This document shows, piece after piece, positions 7,501 through 14,764 of a stretch of DNA of 18,548 nt (the stretch's first letter is position 1; every line of letters begins with the position of its first letter). A program made the position numbers and the translations under genes. The notes beneath the pieces were generated by a model. That model was not told the DNA's origin. It saw only the letters and a program-made list of their open reading frames with translations, and did no database searches. This DNA is from JABDNZ01 sp964407425 (GTDB lineage Bacteria; Gemmatimonadota; Gemmatimonadetes; Longimicrobiales; Gaopeijiaceae). The stretch is from contig CAYOVN010000059.1 in NCBI GenBank assembly GCA_964407425.1, forward strand, positions 1 through 18,548, read 5' to 3'.

Positions 7501-9099
7501 GAAGCTCCGAGCGATGCCTGGAACATGGGTCAGCTTCTGCTCGATGGCGCCAGGAGCAACGGTTTGACCCTTGCTGTTTTTATAGATGTCCTTGATTCGG
7601 TCGACGATCTCATAATGGCCGCTTTCCCGCATCCGGAAGATGTCCCCCGTCGGCAGCCAATAGCCGTCCCCCGGGGCCGGAGCCGGATCACCCAGATAGC
7701 GGGCCACATAGTGACCGGAAATCTGAAGCTCCCCCACCTCACTCAGCCTCGCCTCCAACCCGGGGAGGGGAGTCCCGACGCTGTTGTCCTCATAGGCCCC
7801 TGGGGGGGTCATTGTGATTCCCCCCGTGGCCTCGGTCATCCCGAAGCCGCTGCAGAGTTCCACACCGTGACGTTGGAAGAAGTGGAATGCAGCGGGCTCC
7901 AGGGCCCCTGCCGCCGAAATCCCCCATCGGAACCGGCCCCCGACCACGCTTCGGAACCTCTCGTCCCTTCCCGACCGGTCAGCCGCCGTGTCCATTTCGG
8001 CAAGGCATTTGTCTTTGATCTGCTGCCACCGTCTTGGAATGCTGACGAGGCCCGTTGGCCGGACTTCCTTGAATCCGGAGAGAAGGGTTTCAAGAGAGGG
8101 ATTACCCGAGAAAACGTAGGTCCCCCCCCAGAAGATCATCCCCATCATCTCCAGGTAACGGCCGAACGTGTGATAGAGAGGGAGGAAACAGAACAGGAGC
8201 TCGTCATCCCCCACCTTCGGAAGAGCGGCTGCTCGGGCAAAACGCTTGGAAATCAGGTTGTAGATGGTGTACTGGACGCCTTTTGGTTTCCCTGTACTGC
8301 CTGAGGTGAACATCACTGTCGCCAGATCGGTGATTGGCCGGCGGGGACGGGCCTCGAGGACTTCATCCTCCTGGGCCTGCCCGAGTTGGGCCATGGATTC
8401 TCCCAGGCGAGATTCGAGGGGCCCCGGCGTTTCGGCAGCCGGATCCAACACGAATAAATGAAAGGGGGCAGCCGTCAGTGCCCGTGTGGCCTCCAGCCGG
8501 TCCCTCAGTTCTTCCGTCTCCACCACAACCGTGTTGATCCCCAGCTCATCGAAGATCCAACCGAGGGTTTCAGGATTAAAGTGGGGATTGAGGGGAGTGA
8601 CCAGGATGTCGTACGTCAGGCAGGCCAGGTCACAGCAGGCGGCGTCGAGACAGTTCTCAGAAACGATGGCCACTCTAGGAACACCGGGATGAGTTTTCCA
8701 GAACAAAGCCGCCATGGTCCGGAGGCGTCGGAGAATGCTCTGGTACGACCAAAGGCGGGACTCCCGGCCTTCCATCTCCTGGAAAAGCGTGCGCTCAGGG
8801 TGTTCCCTGGCCCTCTGCTCGAAGAGGGTCTCCAGACTGAACTGAGTCGCCAACACGACGGAGAAGGTCGTTTCCGCCCATCGGTGCCTGGTTTCGGGGT
8901 CGGGGAGGGCCTGAAGAAAAGAGGGCCGCCTGGTCTCATTGAGGTACCTGTGCCAAACGTCTGGAGAGGTCACTTCGGGGCTTGTAGCAGCCTGGAGCTC
9001 TTCAGCAGCTTCCAAAAGGGCTAACGCCGCCGCTTCCGAACCCAGGTTCGCCAGCCAATTCCCCAGGCCGGCTTCAAGTCTCCCCTGCCCTTCAGTCAT
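4498..9099 (-). CDS. Giant fusion: AMP-forming acyl-CoA synthetase / helical region / APH-like pseudokinase / GNAT acetyltransferase
   Basis: This protein has 1533 residues. Residues 85-620 form an ANL-superfamily adenylate-forming ligase of long-chain acyl-CoA synthetase type. It has a P-loop at 265-274 (T-S-G-S-T-G-K-P-K-G), G418-F-G-M-T-E, T484-G-D, R501-I-K-D, and probable catalytic K605 in a T-P-K-G motif. Residues about 640-950 are mostly helical and unrecognised. Residues about 960-1200 resemble a kinase of the aminoglycoside phosphotransferase class. The catalytic loop reads P1142-G-P-I-S-P-G-N-V-M-V and an L-x-D1168 follows, so the usual His and Asp are lost. Residues about 1405-1530 form a GNAT fold with the acetyl-CoA loop R1475-G-N-G-L-G1480. 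No signal peptide is visible, so it should be cytosolic. The start is supported by AAGGAG eight bases upstream (9108-9113). It lies 29 bases after the serine hydrolase gene and is probably co-transcribed. An acyl-CoA ligase fused to GNAT recalls acyl/acetyl-transfer enzymes; the substrate is unknown. Confidence 0.88.
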   Translation of the reverse strand: MTEGQGRLEAGLGNWLANLGSEAAALALLEAAEELQAATSPEVTSPDVWHRYLNETRRPSFLQALPDPETRHRWAETTFSVVLATQFSLETLFEQRAREHPERTLFQEMEGRESRLWSYQSILRRLRTMAALFWKTHPGVPRVAIVSENCLDAACCDLACLTYDILVTPLNPHFNPETLGWIFDELGINTVVVETEELRDRLEATRALTAAPFHLFVLDPAAETPGPLESRLGESMAQLGQAQEDEVLEARPRRPITDLATVMFTSGSTGKPKGVQYTIYNLISKRFARAAALPKVGDDELLFCFLPLYHTFGRYLEMMGMIFWGGTYVFSGNPSLETLLSGFKEVRPTGLVSIPRRWQQIKDKCLAEMDTAADRSGRDERFRSVVGGRFRWGISAAGALEPAAFHFFQRHGVELCSGFGMTEATGGITMTPPGAYEDNSVGTPLPGLEARLSEVGELQISGHYVARYLGDPAPAPGDGYWLPTGDIFRMRESGHYEIVDRIKDIYKNSKGQTVAPGAIEQKLTHVPGIARSFLVGDGREYNVLLIVPDLDDPVLKEGPTSEQTAEYFQQIVSTANQGLAPYERVVNFTVLPRDFERDRGELTPKGSFQRKTIEENFRETIDRLYERDYVELEVGEIRVRIPRWFFRDLGILETEILAHEEGLLNRRAQRFLSVIRKAESGYLQIGDLEYEVEGDLVDLGQFARQPMLWLANPSLIAFCPCKEGWDLPLKKVSPQVLLPWRKEGDYTPAVTVTPTAIRDPALVEVNRLCTVALFSPSEDALESVRTLEGMLKGASLRLSRAIHRRLEALARHPDFEVRALAYQIFLLVGPVPDYSQELPSFLLSGLPFLSEKSIEDIGNAKIERFRLDALRMRLLRYRRQLVWPASAALRDQMDGIFSLLESFVHNHPIFYPQVRAELVSWVLHDLDPELSEKAEGHLARMVAWFEDYLQETTPDNEPNRWQGKIVFQDRMTKEEIKTLEEALVGTTFLKQSLMLAYEDRGVEVTDIPPNGIWIAQVFSFLENRVYRMSVNTRGGKHYDLLLGTATDREEASVLETTYWMLALGGRADRPPVVRQLGCYRPDLRAFSMALVNDLTVWERVRELSGEGFVEFHPTRRHWRNLFVRGMAAFFLGWEMSDGRIVPGPISPGNVMVPAPDFRAGGTILTLADMKPYDGPMSLVGPMLKSFYFPTISYYPQTRNDLDICWVFDAAVEALGVEHGREFLQDLSDHVAKSGVPEPDPGWELEEKLQEYLKHLEHEYRVPLPLQCAVERYHEWERSNPRATPRARERQISELHRLYRLEAFGDSGRYTLYKNTYFADSGAETLAAFGRLLTRMFRNPTHRPTHMIELSELQATLDVEADRLVFSHMVFPAGKRVRPVDVMAVGDQERGKVVVRSEVSDNREEEYTVREPIDPAEIGQLYRLYLDSGMPLSLSDQSSYLLAIDGEERIVGGICYKIPEPQVAHMDGLVISASLRGNGLGGELLEDFGLRMQSLGVKTINTHFISRPFLKAHGFMLDEEWGGLVRFLDSGGDA

Positions 9100-9128
9100 T
9101 CCTCGAGCTCCTTATTCACTCGTTCGGT

Positions 9129-10340
9129 TCAATGGACTTCGGCACCTGTGACACCTGGGGTGGTTGCAGCGACCTGAGCCAGCTCCACCAGAACGGAAAA
9201 AGGAGATCTCCCCATGGCTCTCCCAACACTTGTATTCACCTGGAGGGCTACCGCCACATCCAGATCCGGAAAGTAGGCCATTTCTGTCAGGTATCCTGGA
9301 AAAAAACCACTGTGCCCCTGACTCGGACCCGCCGGCGTATCGTTCAGGATCACGCCGAGGCCGTAGCGACTCCCGGGGCCCAACCTGGCCGGGACCCCGT
9401 CCAACATGAGCGTAAGCAACTCGGGGGCAATAGCCTCACCGGTGTACAGGGCCCGAGCCCACCGGGCCAGGTCCCCGGTGGTGGAGGCGAATCCGCCGCC
9501 GGCCCACTCGAATTGAGGGTTGATTACGAACCGCCCATCCGGCAGCAGAACCTCATCCGTGCCCCCAAAGGGGTTCCCGGGCCCTGCATATCCTTGAATC
9601 AGGCCGGGGATGTTTCGGCTGGATGAAGGTACGGTGTTTCCCATTCCGAGGGGATCCAAAAACCTGGCCTGGATCAGGTCGTAGCAGGCCTCCCCCGTGA
9701 TGGACTCCATGATCATCCCGAGGAGGATGAAGTTCGTGTCCGAGTACTCCCAGCCATCCCCGGGAAAAAAAGACGGTTCTTCATCGAGAACATAGGCCAA
9801 GAGCTCTTCCGGCGTCCATTTCTTGTCCGGCTGGGCTGACAGATCCTCGGTGAACGCTTCCTTGAACTCATACCTCATGACTCCGCTCGTATGGGTCATC
9901 AGGTGCCGAACCGTGATTTCCCCTGCATTCGGGACCCGAGAATACCATGGGATGTGACCCAGATGTTCCGAGACGGGGTCAGCCAGGTCGAAACGGCCCT
10001 CCCCCAAAAGCTGGAGGGCCAAAGCGGCAAAGTATGTTTTTCCAACACTCCCCTGGAGCATCCGGGACGAAGGATCCATTGGCAGATGCCGGACCGTATC
10101 CGCCTCTCCAGCAACAGGCTGAAGAACGGATCCATCCGGCATGGAAATGGAGGCACTCACCCCGGGGAAACTCCCCCCGGAATAGAACGAATCAACGACA
10201 CTCTGGAGCCGCCCGAGGATCTCCGGATCCGGGTCTGGCGGGCCCTGCCGGGCCAGCGTGCACCCGAACATCGTGCCAAACAGGACCAACGAGATCCCAA
10301 CATCCCGTGAGCCTCTCCAAATCGACCCATTTTTCATCAT
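9129..10340 (-). CDS. Serine hydrolase of the class C beta-lactamase/DD-peptidase/esterase family
   Basis: This 403-residue protein has a hydrophobic N-terminal segment (about 13-27) ending in Cys27 with Gly before it. That makes it an exported protein and possibly a lipoprotein, although the residues before the Cys (T-M-F-G) are a poor lipobox. Catalytic motifs are S98-V-G-K101 (SxxK), Y199-S-D (a YxN variant) and H343-S-G (in place of KTG). This set is common in AmpC-like esterases and D-amino-peptide hydrolases, and does not by itself imply antibiotic resistance. The frame is open 120 bases further upstream, but tandem ATGs at 10340 and 10337 are preceded by AAGGGGG at 10349-10355, which fixes the start. 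It is the first gene of a two-gene unit with the giant ligase. The substrate is unknown. Confidence 0.9.
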   Translation of the reverse strand: MMKNGSIWRGSRDVGISLVLFGTMFGCTLARQGPPDPDPEILGRLQSVVDSFYSGGSFPGVSASISMPDGSVLQPVAGEADTVRHLPMDPSSRMLQGSVGKTYFAALALQLLGEGRFDLADPVSEHLGHIPWYSRVPNAGEITVRHLMTHTSGVMRYEFKEAFTEDLSAQPDKKWTPEELLAYVLDEEPSFFPGDGWEYSDTNFILLGMIMESITGEACYDLIQARFLDPLGMGNTVPSSSRNIPGLIQGYAGPGNPFGGTDEVLLPDGRFVINPQFEWAGGGFASTTGDLARWARALYTGEAIAPELLTLMLDGVPARLGPGSRYGLGVILNDTPAGPSQGHSGFFPGYLTEMAYFPDLDVAVALQVNTSVGRAMGRSPFSVLVELAQVAATTPGVTGAEVH

Positions 10341-10535
10341 TCGGCGTTCCCCCTTGAGAGTTTTTGACCCTTCATCATCTACCCACTTAAGGGGCTGGCC
10401 GCCATACCCAACCCAGCGCACCATCTCTTGTGGGCTTGGCCGCGATCCCGGGCGAACCAACCGCCCCCGAGCCGGGTAGTCCCTTTTGACCAGGAAAGCA
10501 CTGATGAAAACAAGACCAATACCGGAAACCCGACC
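10341..10535. other. Intergenic region between divergent genes
   Basis: These 195 bases should hold the promoters of both the serine hydrolase unit (minus) and the hypothetical gene (plus). I found no convincing paired -35/-10 boxes on either strand. TTGACC near 10487 is a possible plus-strand -35, but no good -10 lies at the right spacing. The only clear signal is the AAGGGGG ribosome site of the minus-strand gene. Confidence 0.5.
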
Positions 10536-11069
10536 ATGACCTCGGACCCCGAAAGCACCACCCCAGAAGCCCTCCGAAGATTCGAAAGCGGTCAGACCGA
10601 TTTTGAGGAAATCATCGACGCCCGTGGAGTTCGGAGTTTCATGATTCGGGATGAGGAAGATCCTCGGTTTTTCCGAATCGAGTCCGAAAATCCAAGCGGA
10701 GGGTTCTCGGTTTCAGCCACGGGTCTTCGCCTCCCCCCCTCTCTCGATCGACCCAAAGAACTCCCAAGACAACTGCCCTTCATCGCTGACGCCACCACCG
10801 TGGTGATGATCATGCCCGGCACCGGTTCCGTGGTCATTCGATGGGAAAACCCCCGAGACCCAAAGGGTGCCTTCCAAGGCGTACGCGACTCCCTTATTGG
10901 GGAGGGGTGGGCGGAGGTGGCTCCCGACTCGGAGGGTCTACAGACCACGGCAGAAACGGGTAGCCCAATCCGGCTCGAGGTGAGAAAGGATGGTACGGAA
11001 CGCACCCTGACCCTCTTTGAGGGACAGCATCAGTCGGACCTAGTCCTTACGGAGGACCGGATCGCCTGA
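10536..11069 (+). CDS. Hypothetical protein
   Basis: This 177-residue protein is not recognised. It is acidic, has no signal peptide, membrane helix or cysteine cluster, and looks soluble and cytosolic. Residues 1-25 are rich in Ser, Thr and Glu. A central hydrophobic strand (about 85-100, rich in Val, Ile and Met) and a C-terminal alternating strand pattern suggest a small alpha/beta domain. ATG 10536 is chosen; the frame stays open upstream to a TTG at 10428, but that stretch is Pro/Arg-rich and unlikely to be coding. The ribosome site is weak. It stands alone on the plus strand between two minus-strand operons and ends 40 bases from the end of gatD. That spacer contains only short, weak inverted repeats. 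Confidence 0.75.
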   Translation: MTSDPESTTPEALRRFESGQTDFEEIIDARGVRSFMIRDEEDPRFFRIESENPSGGFSVSATGLRLPPSLDRPKELPRQLPFIADATTVVMIMPGTGSVVIRWENPRDPKGAFQGVRDSLIGEGWAEVAPDSEGLQTTAETGSPIRLEVRKDGTERTLTLFEGQHQSDLVLTEDRIA

Positions 11070-11109
11070 AGCTGTGGTGCCACCCCCTCTGTAGAGGTCG
11101 AAGGGTTAT

Positions 11110-12507
11110 TCAGCGCCAGACCTTCTCCAGAAAATCCTGTACTTCAGGTATGCCGCCCTGGAGCACCAGATACCCATCGTGGGGCTCCCTTTCCGTAACC
11201 TCTCCGGCGATACAGCTGGTCATGAGTTCACGGGCCTTCTCGGGATCACCAGGGTGAACGCCCAATGCCCAACCCAGTTTGATGTAGGCGACCTCGGGAA
11301 GCATGTTGGCCAGAGGGATGACCCCCAGTTCCAGGATTTCACGCCCGGTCTCATACACGTGCATCTGCACGAATCCCCAGAGCGTTTGAAGAGTCATATA
11401 GACCTGGACGCCGGCATCTCTTGCGCGCTCGAGAGCGGGGTAGATGAGGCGGTTCACATGGCCGAGGCCGGTTCCCGCGATCACGATCCCTTTATAGCCC
11501 TTCTCCACCATGGCGTCGATGACATCGGCATTCATGCCGGGATAGTAGTACACCAGGGTCACTCGGTCCTCAAACTCAGCCTGGACCAGGACGTCCCGAT
11601 CCTCTCGCCGGGGTGCCCAATCGTCTTTGATGGGGGTGACTCGGCCCTCCTCCACCATGGCAAGGGGGATATCTCCCAGGGTCCGGAACGTACTTCGGAC
11701 CGAGGAGTGCATTTTGCGGACCCTCGTGCCCCGATGCAGGAGATTGTAGAGATCGGAGGTCGGGCCGAACATGCAGACCATGACCTCGGCAATTGGGCCG
11801 TGGCCGGCCGCCCAGGTGGCGTTGATGAGATTCTGGGCAGCGTCGGAAGAGGGTCGATCGGACGATCGCTGGCTGCCGACCATGACGATGGGCACCGGAG
11901 GCCGCTGAACCATAAAGCTGAGAGCCGCCGACGTATGGTGCATCGTGTCGGTGCCGTGCCCGATAACGACACCGTGGTAGCCTTCCCTTATGGCCTCACC
12001 GGTTTTCTCGGCCAGGATCAGGTATTGCTCCGGTCCCATATTCTCCGAGAAAACCCCAAAGAGCTTCTCCGTTTCGAGGTTGCAGATGTCCGCCAACTCC
12101 GGCACTGAGCCGTATAGCTCACCAGGGCTGAACGCCGGAATCACGGCACCGGTCCGATAGTCGAGACGAGAGGCGATGGTCCCCCCGGTCCCAAGAAGCT
12201 TCACATGGGGATGGGCGGGGTCTGTGGGGAACTCCTTTTCCGGAATCTGGTAGTGGGCTTCCTTGAAACCGAGCTTCTCCAGCTTTTGAACCGTGTCGTG
12301 CCGGATCCCCACGTTGTATCCGGAGGACAGCTTCAAAACGAGATGGAGCTCATCGCTCGTTTCGGACCTGGGCAGAAGCAGCCCTTCAAAAACCCCTCGG
12401 GTGGTGTCGGCCCGGACCTCGCACCACACTGTGATTCCAAACCGTTCCATCACCGCGCGAGAGGGACCTCGATAGCCTCGGTAAGGATCCTTCTGAGTTG
12501 AGGTCAT
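11110..12507 (-). CDS. gatD: Glu-tRNA(Gln) amidotransferase subunit D (archaeal-type GatD)
   Basis: This 465-residue protein is the asparaginase-like subunit that releases ammonia from an amide donor and passes it to GatE. GatE then converts Glu-tRNA(Gln) to Gln-tRNA(Gln). An N-terminal beta-barrel region (about 20-90) typical of GatD, and absent from plain L-asparaginases, precedes the asparaginase core. Catalytic residues are visible: T110 in G106-T-G-G-T-I-A-S, T186 and D187 in H184-G-T-D-T-M, and K265 in V-R-K-M-H. The length matches archaeal GatD (about 420-450) with a modest extension. Its ATG overlaps the gatE stop as ATGA, so the subunits are made in a coupled way. Known GatD proteins come essentially from archaea; this one sits among bacterial envelope genes. 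Confidence 0.93.
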   Translation of the reverse strand: MTSTQKDPYRGYRGPSRAVMERFGITVWCEVRADTTRGVFEGLLLPRSETSDELHLVLKLSSGYNVGIRHDTVQKLEKLGFKEAHYQIPEKEFPTDPAHPHVKLLGTGGTIASRLDYRTGAVIPAFSPGELYGSVPELADICNLETEKLFGVFSENMGPEQYLILAEKTGEAIREGYHGVVIGHGTDTMHHTSAALSFMVQRPPVPIVMVGSQRSSDRPSSDAAQNLINATWAAGHGPIAEVMVCMFGPTSDLYNLLHRGTRVRKMHSSVRSTFRTLGDIPLAMVEEGRVTPIKDDWAPRREDRDVLVQAEFEDRVTLVYYYPGMNADVIDAMVEKGYKGIVIAGTGLGHVNRLIYPALERARDAGVQVYMTLQTLWGFVQMHVYETGREILELGVIPLANMLPEVAYIKLGWALGVHPGDPEKARELMTSCIAGEVTEREPHDGYLVLQGGIPEVQDFLEKVWR

Positions 12508-14603
12508 GATGCCACCCCCCCGGGCTTCCGGTCCACGAGTAGTTGGGAAAGGCGTGACCTAACCCATGCCGGATCCACCCGGCCAAAGAACTTCCGCATC
12601 ACCTCCCCCATTCCCCAGGCCAGGAAGGTCTCCGCGGTTCTCTCCCCACCCTCCTCGGCCATGGGAGCGACGAGCTCCAGCGTTTCTTCCAGGCGTTCTT
12701 GATCATCCGGCCGAGGGCGGAATATTGTGAGAACATCCTCTACCGATCGGTCAGCGTCCGACAGGACTTCGTCCAAGGCCCATGCCAGGGCCTCAGGGCG
12801 GATCTCGCCGCCCTCCAGAGCTCTTACCAGGGGTGAGAGGCGAGAAGATTCCGGAACCTCCACATGGGACCGAGGTTTCGAACCATTTCGTTTCCGACTA
12901 TGGAAGGGAATCCGCTTCTCGAAAACCAGAGCGAGTCGGCGGGCCACACCAACACCAACCGGAGCGAGCTCATCGAACAGATTGGCCCAGGGTGCAACGG
13001 AGAGGACCTTCGCCGCCCGGGCATCGAGACCCAACTCCTCATAACGAGCCGCCCTGGCCCAGGGAGGTTCCGCCAAATGGGATCGGACCTCCACCACCAT
13101 GGCATCTGGAATGGGAAGGGGAGGCGTGTCCGTGTCCGGATACATTCGATCCGGGCCCGGAAGAATCCGCTCGAATCCGTTTGTGCAATCGTCGTTAGCC
13201 TGCCGGGTCTCGGACGGGATCCCCTCCAACGCCTCCCGGGCCCTGAGAATGACTTCCCGGGCGGCCGTGGCAGCATCCGTTTCCGGCGCCCAGATGACCA
13301 CGATTGAATCTTCTGAATCCGCTCTGATTGCCTTGGTCAGATCCTTCCAAAGGCCTCGGCTGATTCCCTCGCCCCTGATCCGCGAATGGGTCATGAAGGG
13401 CTGGTGAAGAGGGCAGGCGATGACCCTCACTCGATCGGCGAGCTCATCGCCGAACGTGGCGCCCGGTTGGGTCGGGTGGTTGAGAAGGCCCCCAAACCCC
13501 GGAAGGCGGACAGCACAAACCGAATCCCCCAGGGCAATGGCCTGCCGGAGGGGATAGAACTCCGATACGCTCAGGATCGCATCAGCATCGAGGACCAACG
13601 GGGACGTTTCCCAAGGAAGGCCCTGGGGTGGATCAGGAAGGTGCCCAACCTCCACGCCCCTTTTTTCCAGCTCGGCTTTGACCCGGAGAAGATTCAGCTG
13701 CCGGAAAGCTTCCCGATGGACCAGGAGGGGGAGGCCCCTGTGGTGTGGAACCCCTTTGATCTCCACCCGCCGCCCCCCAGCCACGGACACATTCACATCC
13801 TGGCGGGCGGCTCCCGGTCCTCGGCGAACCTTTCCGGTGGATCGAGCCAACTGGGCCAGAACCTGAGCCCCGGCCTGGAGTTCGTGAGGTGTCAGGAACT
13901 CGGGTTCGGTAACCATCTCCGTGAGTGGCATCCCAAGCCGATCGGTCCGAAAGGTGATCCGGTGTCCCACGTCGGAAACCTCCCGGCAGGAATCTTCCTC
14001 CAGAGATAACTGCCGGATGGAGAGTTCCCGGTCCACTCCCAGCTCAGGGACTCTGAAGGGGATGGCTCCGGTCAAACCCACCATTGCCGTTCGCTGGAAT
14101 CCCGTAGGAATCGAGCCGTCGAGGTACTGCTTTCTCATCACATGAAGTTCGGACACAAGATTGAGATTACAGATCTCGGACATCTCTACGGCGATGCGCA
14201 CCGCCTCTTCGTCGATTTCGAACGGCGGCGTGTCATCCATCTCATAGGTACAGACGGTGCCCCGTTCCAGGAGGTACACGATCTCTTTATGGGTCTTGAA
14301 CTCCATCAGGGCAGTGCCGTCATACTCCCCCAGTTCACTGAGGGTCGGCCGCATATGCCGGAGAACCTCCGCGTCCACCTTTGTGACCCTCCTGCCGGCA
14401 GGGCAGCGACAGAAAAGCTTGGACTTGGTGTCCAGCTGTTGGTGGACTTCCAACCCCCCCAGGAACCCCAAGGCTTCATAGTCCCCGGGGGTCATGTCTG
14501 CGAAGGGTTTGTTGGGAAAGTCGAGGGCTGGGTCGGGGAGAGGATTCAGGTCACTGGGTGGCAGAATCCCGCCCCTCGGATTTTGGTTGGTCTGATCGTC
14601 CAT
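12504..14603 (-). CDS. gatE: Glu-tRNA(Gln) amidotransferase subunit E (archaeal-type GatE)
   Basis: This 699-residue protein is the tRNA-binding kinase/amidotransferase subunit: it phosphorylates the glutamyl group and accepts ammonia from GatD. The cradle domain starts at G50-L-E-V-H-Q-Q-L-D with the F64-C-R-C-P element. It continues through R267-Q-D-V-N-V-S and V280-E-I-K-G, shared by GatB and GatE. An AspRS-like insertion (about 360-500, including G369-F-G-G-L and L481-P-G-P-D-R-M-Y-P-D-T-D) identifies GatE rather than GatB. A helical tail (about 510-690) completes it, ending in a YqeY-like segment. Archaeal GatE is usually about 620-635 residues; here about 40 extra Pro/Asp-rich residues precede the core. 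The ATG is preceded by GGAG at 14615-14618 with an 11-base spacer. It is the first gene of a gatE-gatD unit transcribed from the 14604-14692 gap. Confidence 0.94.
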   Translation of the reverse strand: MDDQTNQNPRGGILPPSDLNPLPDPALDFPNKPFADMTPGDYEALGFLGGLEVHQQLDTKSKLFCRCPAGRRVTKVDAEVLRHMRPTLSELGEYDGTALMEFKTHKEIVYLLERGTVCTYEMDDTPPFEIDEEAVRIAVEMSEICNLNLVSELHVMRKQYLDGSIPTGFQRTAMVGLTGAIPFRVPELGVDRELSIRQLSLEEDSCREVSDVGHRITFRTDRLGMPLTEMVTEPEFLTPHELQAGAQVLAQLARSTGKVRRGPGAARQDVNVSVAGGRRVEIKGVPHHRGLPLLVHREAFRQLNLLRVKAELEKRGVEVGHLPDPPQGLPWETSPLVLDADAILSVSEFYPLRQAIALGDSVCAVRLPGFGGLLNHPTQPGATFGDELADRVRVIACPLHQPFMTHSRIRGEGISRGLWKDLTKAIRADSEDSIVVIWAPETDAATAAREVILRAREALEGIPSETRQANDDCTNGFERILPGPDRMYPDTDTPPLPIPDAMVVEVRSHLAEPPWARAARYEELGLDARAAKVLSVAPWANLFDELAPVGVGVARRLALVFEKRIPFHSRKRNGSKPRSHVEVPESSRLSPLVRALEGGEIRPEALAWALDEVLSDADRSVEDVLTIFRPRPDDQERLEETLELVAPMAEEGGERTAETFLAWGMGEVMRKFFGRVDPAWVRSRLSQLLVDRKPGGVAS

Positions 14604-14692
14604 CTATGGCTTATCTCCGGGTCACTCCCGAAAAGGACTCAATCTGGTCTGATGCAAAATACGGCAGGACTGGCGGGAGGATAGGGACCGGC
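14604..14692 (-). promoter_or_regulatory. Presumed promoter/leader region of gatE-gatD
   Basis: This gap separates the terminator of the upstream operon from the gatE start and must hold the gatED promoter unless transcription reads through. Read on the minus strand, an AT-richer patch (attttgcatcag) and a later TTGAGT are candidate -35 elements, but I see no matching -10 at good spacing. No T-box-like specifier or antiterminator structure is apparent in so short a leader. Confidence 0.35.
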
Positions 14693-14730
14693 AAAAAAAC
14701 GAGCCGACTCCCCCGTGAGGAGCCGGCTCG
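14693..14730 (-). terminator. Intrinsic terminator after the OmpA-like lipoprotein gene
   Basis: A 12-base stem pairs 14719-14730 with 14700-14711, with one A-C mismatch and a 7-base loop. On the minus strand it is followed at once by seven T residues (complement of 14693-14699). This is a textbook Rho-independent terminator. It lies 34 bases past the stop of the OmpA-like gene and insulates gatE from the envelope operon. There is no T-run on the plus strand. Confidence 0.92.
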
Positions 14731-14764
14731 CCGGATACCAGGCTTCCGCCCATTCAACCTGAGG

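Noticed and set aside
9129..10340. Beta-lactamase resistance gene
   Set aside because: SxxK is present, but the YxN and KTG positions are YSD and HSG, which are more typical of esterases and D-peptide hydrolases in this family.
11070..11109. Bidirectional terminator between the hypothetical gene and gatD
   Set aside because: Only very short inverted repeats (CCTC/GAGG and GTGG/CCAC) are present and no T-run follows on either strand.
11179..12108. A 309-codon open frame on the plus strand opposite gatD
   Set aside because: The minus-strand frame carries all GatD catalytic motifs; the antisense frame has none.
11110..12507. Reading this gene as a plain L-asparaginase
   Set aside because: It has the extra N-terminal GatD barrel and overlaps a gene for GatE, which carries an AspRS-like insertion.
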